Part shown: piece after piece, positions 18,365-26,645 of the stretch
How the letters are laid out: every line of letters starts with the position of its first letter
Numbering within the stretch: position 1 is the first letter of the stretch
DNA from: Cyanobium sp. WAJ14-Wanaka
GTDB lineage: Bacteria > Cyanobacteriota > Cyanobacteriia > PCC-6307 > Cyanobiaceae
NCBI RefSeq assembly: GCF_024345375.1
Contig: NZ_JAGQAZ010000001.1
Span: 1,026,661-1,090,660, forward strand
Direction of reading: 5' to 3'
DNA: 64,000 bases
Notes under the pieces: model-generated
Told to the model about the DNA's origin: nothing
The model's database searches: none
The model's input: the letters and a program-made list of their open reading frames with translations, nothing else
Position numbers and translations under genes: made by a program

Positions 18365-19330
18365 ATGGAGCCAAGCCACCCCCCTGCTTTTCAAGGGCTA
18401 CCGATCCCGGATCCAGCTGCTGCGATCCGCATGCCGGAGCCGCCTGAGGATTTTCGCTCCGGTTTTGTGGCCCTAATTGGCCGGCCCAATGTGGGCAAAA
18501 GCACCCTGCTCAACCAACTGGTTGGAGAGAAGGTGGCGATCACCTCCCCTGTGGCCCAAACCACCCGCAACCGGCTGCGGGCAATCCTGACAACCCCCAC
18601 GGCCCAGCTGGTGCTGCTCGACACGCCAGGCATCCACAAACCCCATCACCTGCTGGGGGAGCGGCTGGTGCAAAGCGCCCGGGGTGCCATTGGCGAGGTG
18701 GATGTGGTGCTGCTGCTGGTGGATGGCAGCGAACCCGCCGGCCGGGGCGATGGCTTCATCGTGGAACTGCTGCGCCAGCGCCAGGTGCCTGTGCATGTGG
18801 CCCTCAATAAAAACGACTTAGTGGATCCGGACCAGGCAGGAGCCCTGGCCCAGAGCTACCGCGACCTGGCGGATTGGCCGCTGCACCCGGTCAGCGCCCT
18901 TCAGGGTGATGGCACGGCGGAGCTGGTGGAGGCCCTGGCCGCCGATCTGCCCCTCGGTCCGCACCTCTATCCAGCCGATGCGGTCAGCGACCAGCCGGAG
19001 GAGTTGCTGATGGCTGAATTGATTCGCGAACAGGTGCTCAGCCACACCAGGGAAGAGGTGCCCCACTCGGTGGCCGTCAGCATCGATCGGGTGGTGGATG
19101 ACGGACCCAGGACGGCGATCTTGGCCACGGTGCTGGTGGAGCGAGCAAGCCAGAAGGGCATCCTGATTGGCAAGGGTGGGTCAATGTTGCGCACCATTGG
19201 CCAGGGGGCCCGGCTGCAGATGGAGAAGGTTTTCTCCGGGCCCGTGTATCTAGAGCTGTTTATAAAAGTGGTGCCGGGCTGGCGGCGCAGTGCGGCCCGC
19301 CTGGCCGAGCTGGGCTATCGAGGCGACTAA
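18365..19330 (+). CDS. era: GTPase Era
   Basis: Era is a GTPase that binds 16S rRNA and helps mature the small ribosomal subunit. The protein has G1 GRPNVGKST, G3 DTPG, G4 NKND and the C-terminal KH domain (RASQKGILIGKGGSMLRTIG). From ATG 18365 it has 321 residues; ATG 18431 (MPEPPEDFRSGF) would give about 300, nearer to E. coli Era. The N-terminal extension is Pro-rich. A decayed toxin-antitoxin pair follows. Confidence 0.96.
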   Translation: MEPSHPPAFQGLPIPDPAAAIRMPEPPEDFRSGFVALIGRPNVGKSTLLNQLVGEKVAITSPVAQTTRNRLRAILTTPTAQLVLLDTPGIHKPHHLLGERLVQSARGAIGEVDVVLLLVDGSEPAGRGDGFIVELLRQRQVPVHVALNKNDLVDPDQAGALAQSYRDLADWPLHPVSALQGDGTAELVEALAADLPLGPHLYPADAVSDQPEELLMAELIREQVLSHTREEVPHSVAVSIDRVVDDGPRTAILATVLVERASQKGILIGKGGSMLRTIGQGARLQMEKVFSGPVYLELFIKVVPGWRRSAARLAELGYRGD

Positions 19331-19364
19331 CGCGGCAAAAGCCAACCAAGCTCATTGCATACAA

Positions 19365-19544
19365 GTGAACCTTCACGACGCCAAAACCCATCTCTCCCGT
19401 TATGTAGAGCAGGCCCTGGTGCGCCTAGTGCCGGTGGATGAGACCCCTCGCAAGCGCGAGCTCGGCTTTCTGCAGGGGGCTGCTGTTCTCGACTGCGAGC
19501 TCAAAGCCGACTTCCAGAAGGACATCGAGGCGATGTTCGGATGA
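19365..19544 (+). pseudogene. Decayed Phd/YefM-type antitoxin
   Basis: The first part reads VNLHDAKTHLSRYVEQAL and the last LVPVDETPRKRELGF...FQKDIEAMFG, both typical of antitoxins that pair with PIN toxins. About 12-15 residues that normally lie between them (the EEVVIARAGKP-like strand) are missing, so the DNA-binding fold is broken in frame. The codon where an ATG would be expected (19359) is ATA, leaving GTG 19365 as a possible start. The stop overlaps the toxin remnant by ATGA. Confidence 0.7.
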
Positions 19545-19714
19545 TGGAGACAACCAGCCCAAGCAAACCAAATTTGAACCCGCAACTGCTCGACACCCAA
19601 CTGCTGCTCTGGCTGGCAATAGACCCGGAACGCCCACCTGCAAAGTTGCCTAGAGACCTCAGCGGCTATGGCCCAGCGGTGACGTGGGTGGGTAACCCAG
19701 CGCCAGGCAACTGA
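19541..19714 (+). pseudogene. Truncated PIN-domain (VapC-type) toxin remnant
   Basis: A 57-codon frame starting in the antitoxin stop. It keeps the PIN opening LLDTQLLLWLAIDPERPPAKL, including the first metal-binding aspartate of the LLDT motif. It then changes to unrelated sequence (RDLSGYGPAVTWVG) and stops. Full PIN toxins have about 130 residues with four acidic residues; three are gone here. It is the expected partner of the decayed antitoxin before it. Confidence 0.65.
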
Positions 19715-19726
19715 GAGAATCGGTCG

Positions 19727-20218
19727 ATGAGCGATAACGGCACCCCCTTTCCGCCCGAGGAGATCGGGGCCTTTTTGCGCCTCTGCGCTGGCGAATGGAT
19801 GGCCCTAAACAGCGATTTTGTGCTGGGCGCCCCAGATGCCAGCGAAGACGACAACAGTTGGCACAGCAGTGAACGGGGCGAATTGGTTGTTGCCTACCTC
19901 GAACCCGAGAGCCCCGGTGAACCCGGCGGCCTGAGCATGGGTGCCAAGGGCGGGCTGGCCCAGAAACTGATTTTTGAAAGCCAGGGGAACTACCGCTGCA
20001 TAAACCCACAGGCCGGCGGGCAAAGCAGCGAAGAGGGCAGCTGGGAGCTGGGTACCGATGGAGGCCTCGAGCTGGTGCTGGCAGGCGGCGAGCGGCGCGA
20101 ACGGATTTGGTTCACCAAGCCCAATTTGCGGCTGCGCTCCTGGGTGCACACACCTACCGGCGGCCTGCCAAGCCAGGCCTACTTCAGCTCGGAAATTCGC
20201 CGGGTCAGCAAGACCTAG
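19727..20218 (+). CDS. CpcS/CpeS-family phycobiliprotein lyase
   Basis: Lyases of this lipocalin-like family attach phycobilins to conserved cysteines of phycobiliproteins. The 163-residue protein shows the family's opening (FLRLCAGEWMALNSDF) and its close (ERIWFTKPNLRLRSWVH then YFSSEIRRV). Length is within the family range. Which bilin and subunit it serves cannot be decided from sequence, so I give no symbol. The ATG lies 12 bases after the toxin remnant and 22 bases before trmD. Confidence 0.8.
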   Translation: MSDNGTPFPPEEIGAFLRLCAGEWMALNSDFVLGAPDASEDDNSWHSSERGELVVAYLEPESPGEPGGLSMGAKGGLAQKLIFESQGNYRCINPQAGGQSSEEGSWELGTDGGLELVLAGGERRERIWFTKPNLRLRSWVHTPTGGLPSQAYFSSEIRRVSKT

Positions 20219-20240
20219 AGCCCATGGGTTTTGCGCTGTG

Positions 20241-20951
20241 ATGCGACTGGATGTGGTCAGCCTGGCCCCGGAGGCCTTCATGCCGCTGCTGGCGCTGGGG
20301 GTTATCGGCCGCGCCTTTAGTGCCGGCATCGCCGAACTCCATACCCACAACCCCCGCGACTTCGCCACGGACCGGTACCGCAAGGTCGACGACGAGCCCT
20401 ATGGCGGTGGGGCGGGGATGGTGCTCAAACCGGAGCCGGTCTTTGCGGCCTTTGAATCCATCCCCCTGCAGCTGCAGCGACGGGTGCTGTTGATGAGCCC
20501 CCAGGGCAAACCGCTGGAGCAGGCCGATTTACGCCGCTGGGCAACGGGCTATGGGCAGCTGGTCTTCCTTTGCGGCCACTACGAGGGCTTCGACGAACGC
20601 ATCCGCAGCCTTGCCGATGAGGAAATTTCGATCGGTGATTTCGTGCTCACCGGTGGGGAGTTACCCGCCGCCGTGATCATCAATGGGGTCGTGCGACTGC
20701 TACCCGGCACCGTGGGTACGGCCGCCTCCCTAGAGGAGGAAAGCCACAGCACCCTGCTGCTCGAGCACCCCCACTACACCCGTCCGGCAGATTTCCGGGG
20801 CATGGAGGTGCCAGCGGTTTTGCGCTCCGGCGACCATGGCGCCATTGCCCGCTGGCGCAACCAACAACAGCAGGAGCGCACGGCACAGCGCCGCCCAGAC
20901 CTATTCAGCCGCTGGGAAGAGCAGCAGCCGAATCGCATCCCGCTCAGCTGA
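20241..20951 (+). CDS. trmD: tRNA (guanine37-N1)-methyltransferase
   Basis: TrmD methylates G37 next to the anticodon and prevents frameshifting. From ATG 20241 the protein has 236 residues, with the trefoil-knot SAM site (LCGHYEGFDERI, then ISIGDFVLTGGELPA) and the conserved YGGGAGMVLKPEP near the start. The frame continues upstream but over the lyase gene. This is the last core gene before the accessory block that runs to ispF. Confidence 0.97.
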   Translation: MRLDVVSLAPEAFMPLLALGVIGRAFSAGIAELHTHNPRDFATDRYRKVDDEPYGGGAGMVLKPEPVFAAFESIPLQLQRRVLLMSPQGKPLEQADLRRWATGYGQLVFLCGHYEGFDERIRSLADEEISIGDFVLTGGELPAAVIINGVVRLLPGTVGTAASLEEESHSTLLLEHPHYTRPADFRGMEVPAVLRSGDHGAIARWRNQQQQERTAQRRPDLFSRWEEQQPNRIPLS

Positions 20952-21128
20952 GGTAATAGCGCCTGGTCTCAGGCCGCGGGGGGTGGGGAAAAAATGGTTG
21001 ATGGAAATTCCCCTGCTTATTGGAGCCTGAACCAGAGGCTCGTAGAGGCGAGGCGCATGTCAGCCAAAAAGCTCTGATCAGGTTTAGAAAAGTGGCTTAG
21101 AGCGGCCCGTAATTGAAAACAGCAACCC

Positions 21129-22391
21129 CTAAATGCGCCACAAAGTGGCGAGCGGGACCGCCCATAACCCCTTACCCATCGGCAAGGTCTCACTGCCGTC
21201 ATACAGCACAAAGCCCCCGATAAACGAATCCCCAGCCAGATCAGCCAATCGCCGCAAGCCATCGAAATCCCGGCCCTGCACCGAGGCCTTGGCCTTCACC
21301 TCAACCCCCACGATCTGGCCAGCACTGTTTTCAATTACCGCATCCACCTCCCTCTGGTCCCTGTCGCGATAGCTCAGCATCTGCAGATCACCATTGCTCC
21401 AGCTGGCCAGCTTGATCAACTCACTGACCACAAAGCTCTCGAGCAATGGACCAAAGCGGGAACGGTCACTCTGCAGGCTGGCCGTGTTGCAGCCGAGCAG
21501 GTTGGCCAGCAGGCCGGAATCCAGGAAATGCAGCTTCGGGGTTTTCACGATTCTCGAGAGGCGGTTGCTCCACCAGGGCTGGATACGCCGCAACAAAAAC
21601 AATTGCTCAAACACCCCCAAATATTTCGATGCCGTCTTGTGGTCCAATCCCACCTGCCCAGCCAGCTGATTCACATTGGTGAGCTGACCTGCCATTGATG
21701 CCAGGGCGCGCAACAGTCGAGGCAGCTGCTCAAGCTTGTCTATATGGGCAATGTCGCGAACATCGCGGCTGAGCAGAGCACCGGTGTACTGACGCAGCCA
21801 AGACTCACGCCGCCTACTTGACTCTCGGGCCACGGCTTCTGGATAGCCGCCGCGCAGCACCCGCTCCACCAGCCCATCGCCCTGGTCGGCAACCATTCGA
21901 CCGCCAGCTAGCCGGGGGACCTCTCCGTTGAAGACCATCTCCAGCCATAGCCCTTCGCTGCCCTCAAGTTCACAACCAGCCAGCGGCAGCAGGGTCTGCA
22001 CCTCCATGCGCCCGGCTAGGGAGTCGGCCACGGCGGGCAGGGTGCGCAGATCAGCTGACCCCGTCAGCAGGAAACGACCCGGTCTGCGGTCGGTATCCAC
22101 AGTTCTCTTTATCGCCAACAGCAGCTCTGGGGCTCGCTGGACCTCATCGATCACGGCCCTATTCAGGCTCTCCACAAAACCAGTGGGATCCTCCCTGGCC
22201 GAGAGCAGTGTGGCGGCATCGTCGAGACTGAGATACCGAAAGCCATCCGAAGCCATTGATGCAGCAAGGGAGCTGGCCAAGGTGGTCTTGCCCGCCTGCC
22301 GCGGTCCGTTGAGCAGCAGCACCGGCGTATCGGCAAGGGCCTCCCGCAGCAAGGGGGTGAGACGGCGCGTCAACAGCGGCCTATTCGCCAT
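21129..22391 (-). CDS. AAA ATPase with DUF4143 domain
   Basis: A 420-residue protein from ATG 22391 (MANRPLLTRRLTPLLREAL). Walker A is GPRQAGKTTL near residue 35 and Walker B AVIDEVQRAPELL near residue 90; the LLTGSADLRTLP sensor follows. The C-terminal half is DUF4143 with EVDAVIENSAGQIVGVEVKAKA, which resembles a PD-(D/E)XK nuclease core (D, E and K present). The family is common in accessory DNA and its role is not settled. It looks intact and sits behind an unusual 22-bp repeat array that may control it. Confidence 0.85.
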   Translation of the reverse strand: MANRPLLTRRLTPLLREALADTPVLLLNGPRQAGKTTLASSLAASMASDGFRYLSLDDAATLLSAREDPTGFVESLNRAVIDEVQRAPELLLAIKRTVDTDRRPGRFLLTGSADLRTLPAVADSLAGRMEVQTLLPLAGCELEGSEGLWLEMVFNGEVPRLAGGRMVADQGDGLVERVLRGGYPEAVARESSRRRESWLRQYTGALLSRDVRDIAHIDKLEQLPRLLRALASMAGQLTNVNQLAGQVGLDHKTASKYLGVFEQLFLLRRIQPWWSNRLSRIVKTPKLHFLDSGLLANLLGCNTASLQSDRSRFGPLLESFVVSELIKLASWSNGDLQMLSYRDRDQREVDAVIENSAGQIVGVEVKAKASVQGRDFDGLRRLADLAGDSFIGGFVLYDGSETLPMGKGLWAVPLATLWRI

Positions 22392-22402
22392 GCTCTCCCC
22401 CC

Positions 22403-22490
22403 GTCCAGATTGGTCCAAGTTAGCGTCCAGATTGGAATCTGCCAGCGGCCAGATTGGAATCTGGGGCCGTCCAGATTGGATTCAAAGGCT
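22403..22490. repeat. Four 22-bp tandem repeats upstream of the ATPase gene
   Basis: The core CCAGATTGG occurs at 22405, 22427, 22449 and 22471, exactly 22 bases apart. The third unit forms a perfect inverted repeat, CCAGATT-GG-AATCTGG, and the second differs from it by one base. The array fills almost all of the 101-base gap between the selO stop and the ATPase start. A spacing of two helical turns places the sites on one DNA face, as in operator arrays. Confidence 0.9.
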
Positions 22491-22492
22491 GG

Positions 22493-24229
22493 TTAAGAAG
22501 AGCAGCTGTAGTGCGACACGCCGCCGGCGTTGAAGAACTGCCTGGGCTTGAGGCGGTCGTATCGCGACGCCAGATCCGCCGGTGGTGCTTCGTAGGGCTG
22601 GCTGAACAGGGCCTGCAGCTCCTGGATCAGGGTCGTGTCCCCTTGGGCCGCCTGTTCATAGGCCGGAGCGACCAGCCACTCACGCCAAGTGATGGCGGGG
22701 TTGACGCGTTTCATGGCCGCAGATGTGGCAGCCAAATCGCCGTTGGCTGAGATCTGCCCACGCCAACGCTTAAGCCAATCGCCCCATTGCCGATCTAGCT
22801 CTGCTGAGCTGGGCAGGTAGAAGCTCTCCTGCAAAGCCGCGTACTGCTCGGGGATGGTGGCGTGCATCTCTGACAGGCGGCGGAAAAAGATCGTGTAATC
22901 CAACTTGGAAGCAAGCATCAGCTCAAGCAGTTCGTTCACCAGGGCGGCATCGGGGCTGCCTAGGCCGAGCTTGCTGGCCCACATCGCCTCGAGCGACCGG
23001 TTCATCGCCTCAGCAAAGCCCTCGCGGATCTGGTCAAGTCGCGTCAGGGCCTGGGTGTTGCCCTCAAGCAGGGGCCGGATCGCAGACCAGAACATCTGGT
23101 AGTTGGCTTCGGCGGCAAGTGGTTGGTTGAAGAAGCTGAAATGCTCGCCGCCACCGGTCCAGGGTTGGAAGCCAGGGTCAAATAGTTCGCAGAAACCAAA
23201 GGGGCCGTAGTCGAGGGTGTAGCCGCCAGCGGCGCAGTTGTCGCTGTTGAAATTGCCCTGGCAGTAGCCCACCCGCAGCCAGTGGGCCACCAGAGACGTG
23301 AGTCGGGCGCGAAACAAACCGGCCAGCTCCAGCACCTGGTCGGTGAAGTCCAGGTTTGGATCGATCTCAGGCCGGTAGTTCCGCTCAATCAGGTGCGCCA
23401 CGATCATGCGCAGTTCGCCCAGTGCAGCTGGATGGGCCTTGCTGCGGACCCTGCGGGCAAACAGCTCCAGCTGGCCCACCCGCAGAAAAGACGGCGCCAC
23501 CCGGGTGGTGATCGCCGCTGGATTGTCCACCAGGATGTCGGGATCAAACGAGCTGGAGTTGGGGGAATACCAGGGCCGGCGCACAGTTTCGGAGCCAGAC
23601 GCATAGAGCGTCAAGGAGCGCGAAGTGGGCACGCCAAGGGCATGCACCAACTCCTGGGCCAAAAACTCGCGCACGCTGGAGCGCAACACGGCCCGACCAT
23701 CGGCGCCGCGGCAGTAGGGCGTTGGGCCGCCGCCCTTGAGCTGCAGCTCCCAGCGCTTGCCATTGAACAGGCCTTCAAAAATGGAGATGGCCCGGCCATC
23801 GCCGTAGCCATTGCCAGTGCCGAAGGGGCACTGCTGGATGTATTCGGTGCCGTAGATCGAGAGGGCATAACCGGTGGCCCAGCCAAACGGCCGCATCGGC
23901 TCCGTGGCAACGCTGATGTCGCCGGAAAACAGCAGGCGGAAGGCCCGGTCGTGGGCCAACTGATCAGCCAAGCCGAGTTCATTGAATAGGGATGGGCTGT
24001 GGGCTATGTATCGCGGCTGCGGCAGCGGCTTCGGCGTCACCGGCACGTAGTGGCCGGAGAACACCTGGCGGGGCCGGTGATCCAGGCCATCGCCGCTGGC
24101 CTGGGGATCCACCTGCAAGGCATCCAGCAGCGAATAGGCGGCGCAGCCGGCAAATTCAGCAAAGGTGGTGGCAGGCATCGGCTCGACCTTGGGGTTGGCT
24201 TCAGTCAGCCTGGTAAGGGGAAATGTCAT
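22493..24229 (-). CDS. selO: Protein adenylyltransferase SelO
   Basis: SelO is a pseudokinase-fold enzyme that transfers AMP to Ser, Thr or Tyr of target proteins, in E. coli as a redox-stress response. The 578 residues include [30 protein letters not shown], the [21 protein letters not shown]-type catalytic region and [10 protein letters not shown]. Cysteine lies third from the C-terminal end (SCSS), where animal SelO carries selenocysteine; the codon here is TGC. The ATG overlaps the stop of the ParE-type toxin; MPATTFAEF at residue 18 is an alternative start. Confidence 0.94.
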   Translation of the reverse strand: MTFPLTRLTEANPKVEPMPATTFAEFAGCAAYSLLDALQVDPQASGDGLDHRPRQVFSGHYVPVTPKPLPQPRYIAHSPSLFNELGLADQLAHDRAFRLLFSGDISVATEPMRPFGWATGYALSIYGTEYIQQCPFGTGNGYGDGRAISIFEGLFNGKRWELQLKGGGPTPYCRGADGRAVLRSSVREFLAQELVHALGVPTSRSLTLYASGSETVRRPWYSPNSSSFDPDILVDNPAAITTRVAPSFLRVGQLELFARRVRSKAHPAALGELRMIVAHLIERNYRPEIDPNLDFTDQVLELAGLFRARLTSLVAHWLRVGYCQGNFNSDNCAAGGYTLDYGPFGFCELFDPGFQPWTGGGEHFSFFNQPLAAEANYQMFWSAIRPLLEGNTQALTRLDQIREGFAEAMNRSLEAMWASKLGLGSPDAALVNELLELMLASKLDYTIFFRRLSEMHATIPEQYAALQESFYLPSSAELDRQWGDWLKRWRGQISANGDLAATSAAMKRVNPAITWREWLVAPAYEQAAQGDTTLIQELQALFSQPYEAPPADLASRYDRLKPRQFFNAGGVSHYSCSS

Positions 24230-24522
24230 GCTCGATCACTCCAATAGCCAGGCTGTCGATGGAGATGCATGACGGCCAGAATCAGAACTGTTGATCGTTT
24301 CTCATCAACGAAATAGATCACGCCATAGGGGAAGCGGTGAACCAGGCAGCGACGAACCTCGTAATCCAGCATGGGCCATAGATTTGGGTTGATCTTGATT
24401 CGCTCAACGGCCGCGAATATCTCGACGGCGAATTGATATCCAAGTCTTCGCTCGCTGTCCTCGTAGTGGCTGATGGCACGATTGAGCTCTTCCCGTGCGT
24501 CAGGATGGAAGACGATCTGCAT
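24226..24522 (-). CDS. RelE/ParE-family toxin
   Basis: A 98-residue toxin of the RelE/ParE fold ([17 protein letters not shown], then [18 protein letters not shown] and [12 protein letters not shown]). Members either cleave ribosome-bound mRNA or poison gyrase; the sequence looks nearer to ParE, which is an impression. It begins at the last base of the antitoxin stop and its own stop overlaps the selO start (ATGA). The core strands are intact, so it should be functional. Confidence 0.88.
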   Translation of the reverse strand: MQIVFHPDAREELNRAISHYEDSERRLGYQFAVEIFAAVERIKINPNLWPMLDYEVRRCLVHRFPYGVIYFVDEKRSTVLILAVMHLHRQPGYWSDRA

Positions 24523-24743
24523 CAGTTCAATCGCCGCCAGATCTCATCAAAAACGTCATCACCAGCAACGGGCTTAACGGCGCCAGTACGAATGTCTTTC
24601 AATCGCTTTGCAGCCAGATCAGCCCACCGCCGATCAACATCAGAGACCGTTGGATTGAGGGAACGGAGAATACAATCAGCTACTCGAGTCCGTTCCTCTA
24701 CGGGTAGTGATTGAATTTCCAGAATCAGGTCTTCGGTTTTCAT
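24522..24743 (-). CDS. Antitoxin of the addiction-module (Unstab_antitox) type
   Basis: A 73-residue protein from ATG 24743. The opening IQSLPVEERTRVADCILRSLN and the middle ADLAAKRLKDIRTG are characteristic of short antitoxins that accompany ParE/RelE toxins. The stop overlaps the toxin start by one base. The frame is open upstream to 24812, but residues before ATG 24743 are not typical. The antitoxin-first order is the standard one and predicts autoregulation. Confidence 0.87.
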   Translation of the reverse strand: MKTEDLILEIQSLPVEERTRVADCILRSLNPTVSDVDRRWADLAAKRLKDIRTGAVKPVAGDDVFDEIWRRLN

Positions 24744-25224
24744 AATGATTTGCCAGCGTTGGTCCAATCCTAGCTGTTTTTTCCGTGAATGATTGGATGG
24801 GTTGTTGACCATGCTGACCAGCAGCTGAGCATGGGAAAGACCACGGGCAGAATGGCCTATAGGCTGGAGTAGCTGATACCACGAGCCAACTATGGTTTGC
24901 CCTCCTGTCGAACGATCCGATGGGCCTTACTTAGGGCTAGTGATGAAAGGCCTCCTGCAGGAGAGAAGGGGATTACCCCAACCCCGCCATCACAAGCAAG
25001 AATGCCGCCTGCCGGCAGGAGGCATTTGTGCGGATAAGAGCAAGCACCTCAGCCATTCCCTCGGCGGTGACAACGCTAGACGCATTGCAGGCAGTTACGG
25101 CCCAGGCTCATCAATATTCATGGCAAAGATTGCTAATTCTTGGCGGGCAAAGAACAAGATCAACTGGCACGTGTCTCTGAAGCAGGGCTGCTCATCTGAA
25201 CTTAATTTGAGTGTCTTTTTTGCT
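24744..25224. other. Intergenic stretch without a supported gene
   Basis: About 480 bases between the antitoxin start and the restriction-system scar. It contains the near-perfect hairpin at 25001-25026 and a similar short element near 24950 (GGCCTCCTGCAGGAG). An open frame of 134 codons crosses it on the + strand, but its composition is not protein-like. I see no remnant of a known gene. Confidence 0.6.
25001..25026. repeat. Near-perfect inverted repeat
   Basis: AATGCCGCCTGCC is followed at once by GGCAGGAGGCATT: two 13-base arms with one mismatch and no spacer. No T-run follows on either strand, so it is not a standard terminator. It could be a protein-binding site or an element end. Confidence 0.6.
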
Positions 25225-25578
25225 TCAGGCATCGCTGGCGCCATTGGTGGCAGTGGCCTTCTCCTTCAGAGCCTCCCAAAGGTTGAAGCTCCCTAGTAAG
25301 AGCTCCAGCATCCGCTTCTTTAGCTCGGGGGTGTTTAGGGCCTGACTGCTGATGGCTTGCTGCGCGTCGAGGGCGTCGATGATTGCATCCTGCTGGGCTC
25401 GAGCTAGGCCTGGGGAATTGGCGAACTGCTCGCGGCTATTGCTCGCAGCCTGCTGTTGCAGGGTCTTTGATTCGAGGAGTTTGTTGCGAATAACCTTGCC
25501 GTAGTCGCTCTGCTTGTAGTCGCCCCGCAGCAGGTCGTCGACGGACCAGATGAAGGCGGAGAGGTTGGTGTCGGCCAA
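25225..25578 (-). pseudogene. Fused remnant of type I restriction genes hsdM and hsdR
   Basis: The 117-codon frame joins two unrelated ends. Residues 1-30 ([20 protein letters not shown] then DYGKVI) are the N-terminus of a type I methyltransferase subunit, which normally continues LPFTVLRRLD. From residue 31 the sequence ([44 protein letters not shown]) is the C-terminus of a type I restriction subunit. A deletion of several kilobases, inferred from normal gene order, has removed everything between while keeping frame. Whether the short fusion is made is unknown. Confidence 0.72.
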
Positions 25579-25610
25579 GGGATGGGGGAGCCAGCCCCCA
25601 TATTGCGGGT

Positions 25611-26069
25611 TCAGCCCCTTGTTGCCAAAACCGCATTGGCAATGGCTTCAAGCTGGCTCCTTGTGAGCTTCTTCACCTGCAGGGGTGGTGCTGTGACACC
25701 AATAGCTTTCAGCAGCGAGATCAGTTCTTGCTTTTTATATTTTGAGTAGCCCTTAAGCCCAGTTCGAGAGCAAAGGCGCTTCAGCTCCGTAACCGGCAAC
25801 AGGGCTAGGTCACCCTTCACGATCGGTGCAAGGGCAGCTTCCAGGGCTGCTTCGGCGCTCTGGGCCGCTGGAAGGCTTGCCGTTGAAGTCTCCTCAAGGT
25901 CTCGATGGCGCAAGGCCAGGAATGCTTCCTGGTTCTCGAAGTGCTGCTCAAGCGATCTCGTGTGGGCACCAAGAGACGAACCCAGTGACTGGAGCTGTTC
26001 TCGGAACTGATCGGATAGGAGCTTCTTTGCCACTAGCTGGCTGTGGAGCTTTGCGAAGGAGCCACCCAT
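25611..26069 (-). CDS. Hypothetical protein with a Rho-N/SAP-like end
   Basis: A 152-residue protein from ATG 26069 ([17 protein letters not shown]). The first 80 residues are helical and likely coiled coil. Near the end, [20 protein letters not shown] followed by [14 protein letters not shown] is a helix-extended-loop-helix of the Rho N-terminal/SAP kind, which binds nucleic acid. It overlaps the preceding gene by 37 bases in another frame and stops 32 bases before the hsdM/hsdR scar. Function unknown; the two genes could be one ancestral gene split by a frameshift. Confidence 0.6.
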   Translation of the reverse strand: MGGSFAKLHSQLVAKKLLSDQFREQLQSLGSSLGAHTRSLEQHFENQEAFLALRHRDLEETSTASLPAAQSAEAALEAALAPIVKGDLALLPVTELKRLCSRTGLKGYSKYKKQELISLLKAIGVTAPPLQVKKLTRSQLEAIANAVLATRG

Positions 26070-26548
26070 TCGTCGTCCATCAGTTGGTCGACTGCCTCTA
26101 GGAAATCGTCCACGCCGGAGCGCAGGTCGTTCTGGGCATTGGCTGACCAATAACCGGCAGAGAGGCTTTGCTCATCGGCCACCAGCTTCAGGCGGCGAAG
26201 CTCATCCACTGCGTTTTCAAAGTGCTCGAGCTTGGCCAGGACAGTACCCATCGATTGGTAGTCCTTGCTGATGGCCTCCAGCTGAGTCGACAGCACCCTC
26301 TTGTCGTGAAGATGGGTCTCCACCTCCACCTCAAGGCGCTTGCGCTCAAGTTCCAGGCCCTCAGCAGTGGTTTTCCAACGCGTTACCCACCCCTTGTAGG
26401 CACCTGCCTGGCGGTTGGAGGCCTTCAATGCCTCACGCATTTCTCCGTAGTAGCGCCTCAGATCAGCGAACTGGACAAGCTTGTGGACTAGGGGAAACCG
26501 CTTTGAGCCAGTACCAGGCTTGTCGGTCGTTGCAGGGGTACTTGCCAC
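26033..26548 (-). CDS. Hypothetical coiled-coil protein
   Basis: A 171-residue protein from GTG 26548; TTG 26566 would add six residues. From about residue 50 on, heptad-like helices dominate (AEGLELERKRLEVEVETHLH, AKLEHFENAVDELRRLKLVA), so a coiled coil is likely. No signal peptide, membrane segment or known domain is visible. It is followed by the Rho-N-like gene with a 37-base overlap. Its position in front of a dead restriction locus suggests it came with that island. Confidence 0.55.
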   Translation of the reverse strand: MASTPATTDKPGTGSKRFPLVHKLVQFADLRRYYGEMREALKASNRQAGAYKGWVTRWKTTAEGLELERKRLEVEVETHLHDKRVLSTQLEAISKDYQSMGTVLAKLEHFENAVDELRRLKLVADEQSLSAGYWSANAQNDLRSGVDDFLEAVDQLMDDEWVAPSQSSTAS

Positions 26549-26645
26549 AGCTCGCTGCCAGATCAAAAGAGCCTAAGGAGTCAATCGGATGCCAGGGCAG
26601 CTGCCGCGACTGGCGATGGGACGACCTGGGCACTGGGTGGTTTGA

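Noticed and set aside
22493-22510. Selenocysteine at the SelO C-terminus
   Set aside because: The codon at the expected position is TGC (Cys) and the stop is TAA, so no recoding is needed.
24892-25296. 134-codon open frame on the + strand
   Set aside because: The product is low in hydrophobic pattern, resembles nothing, and overlaps the restriction-system remnant.
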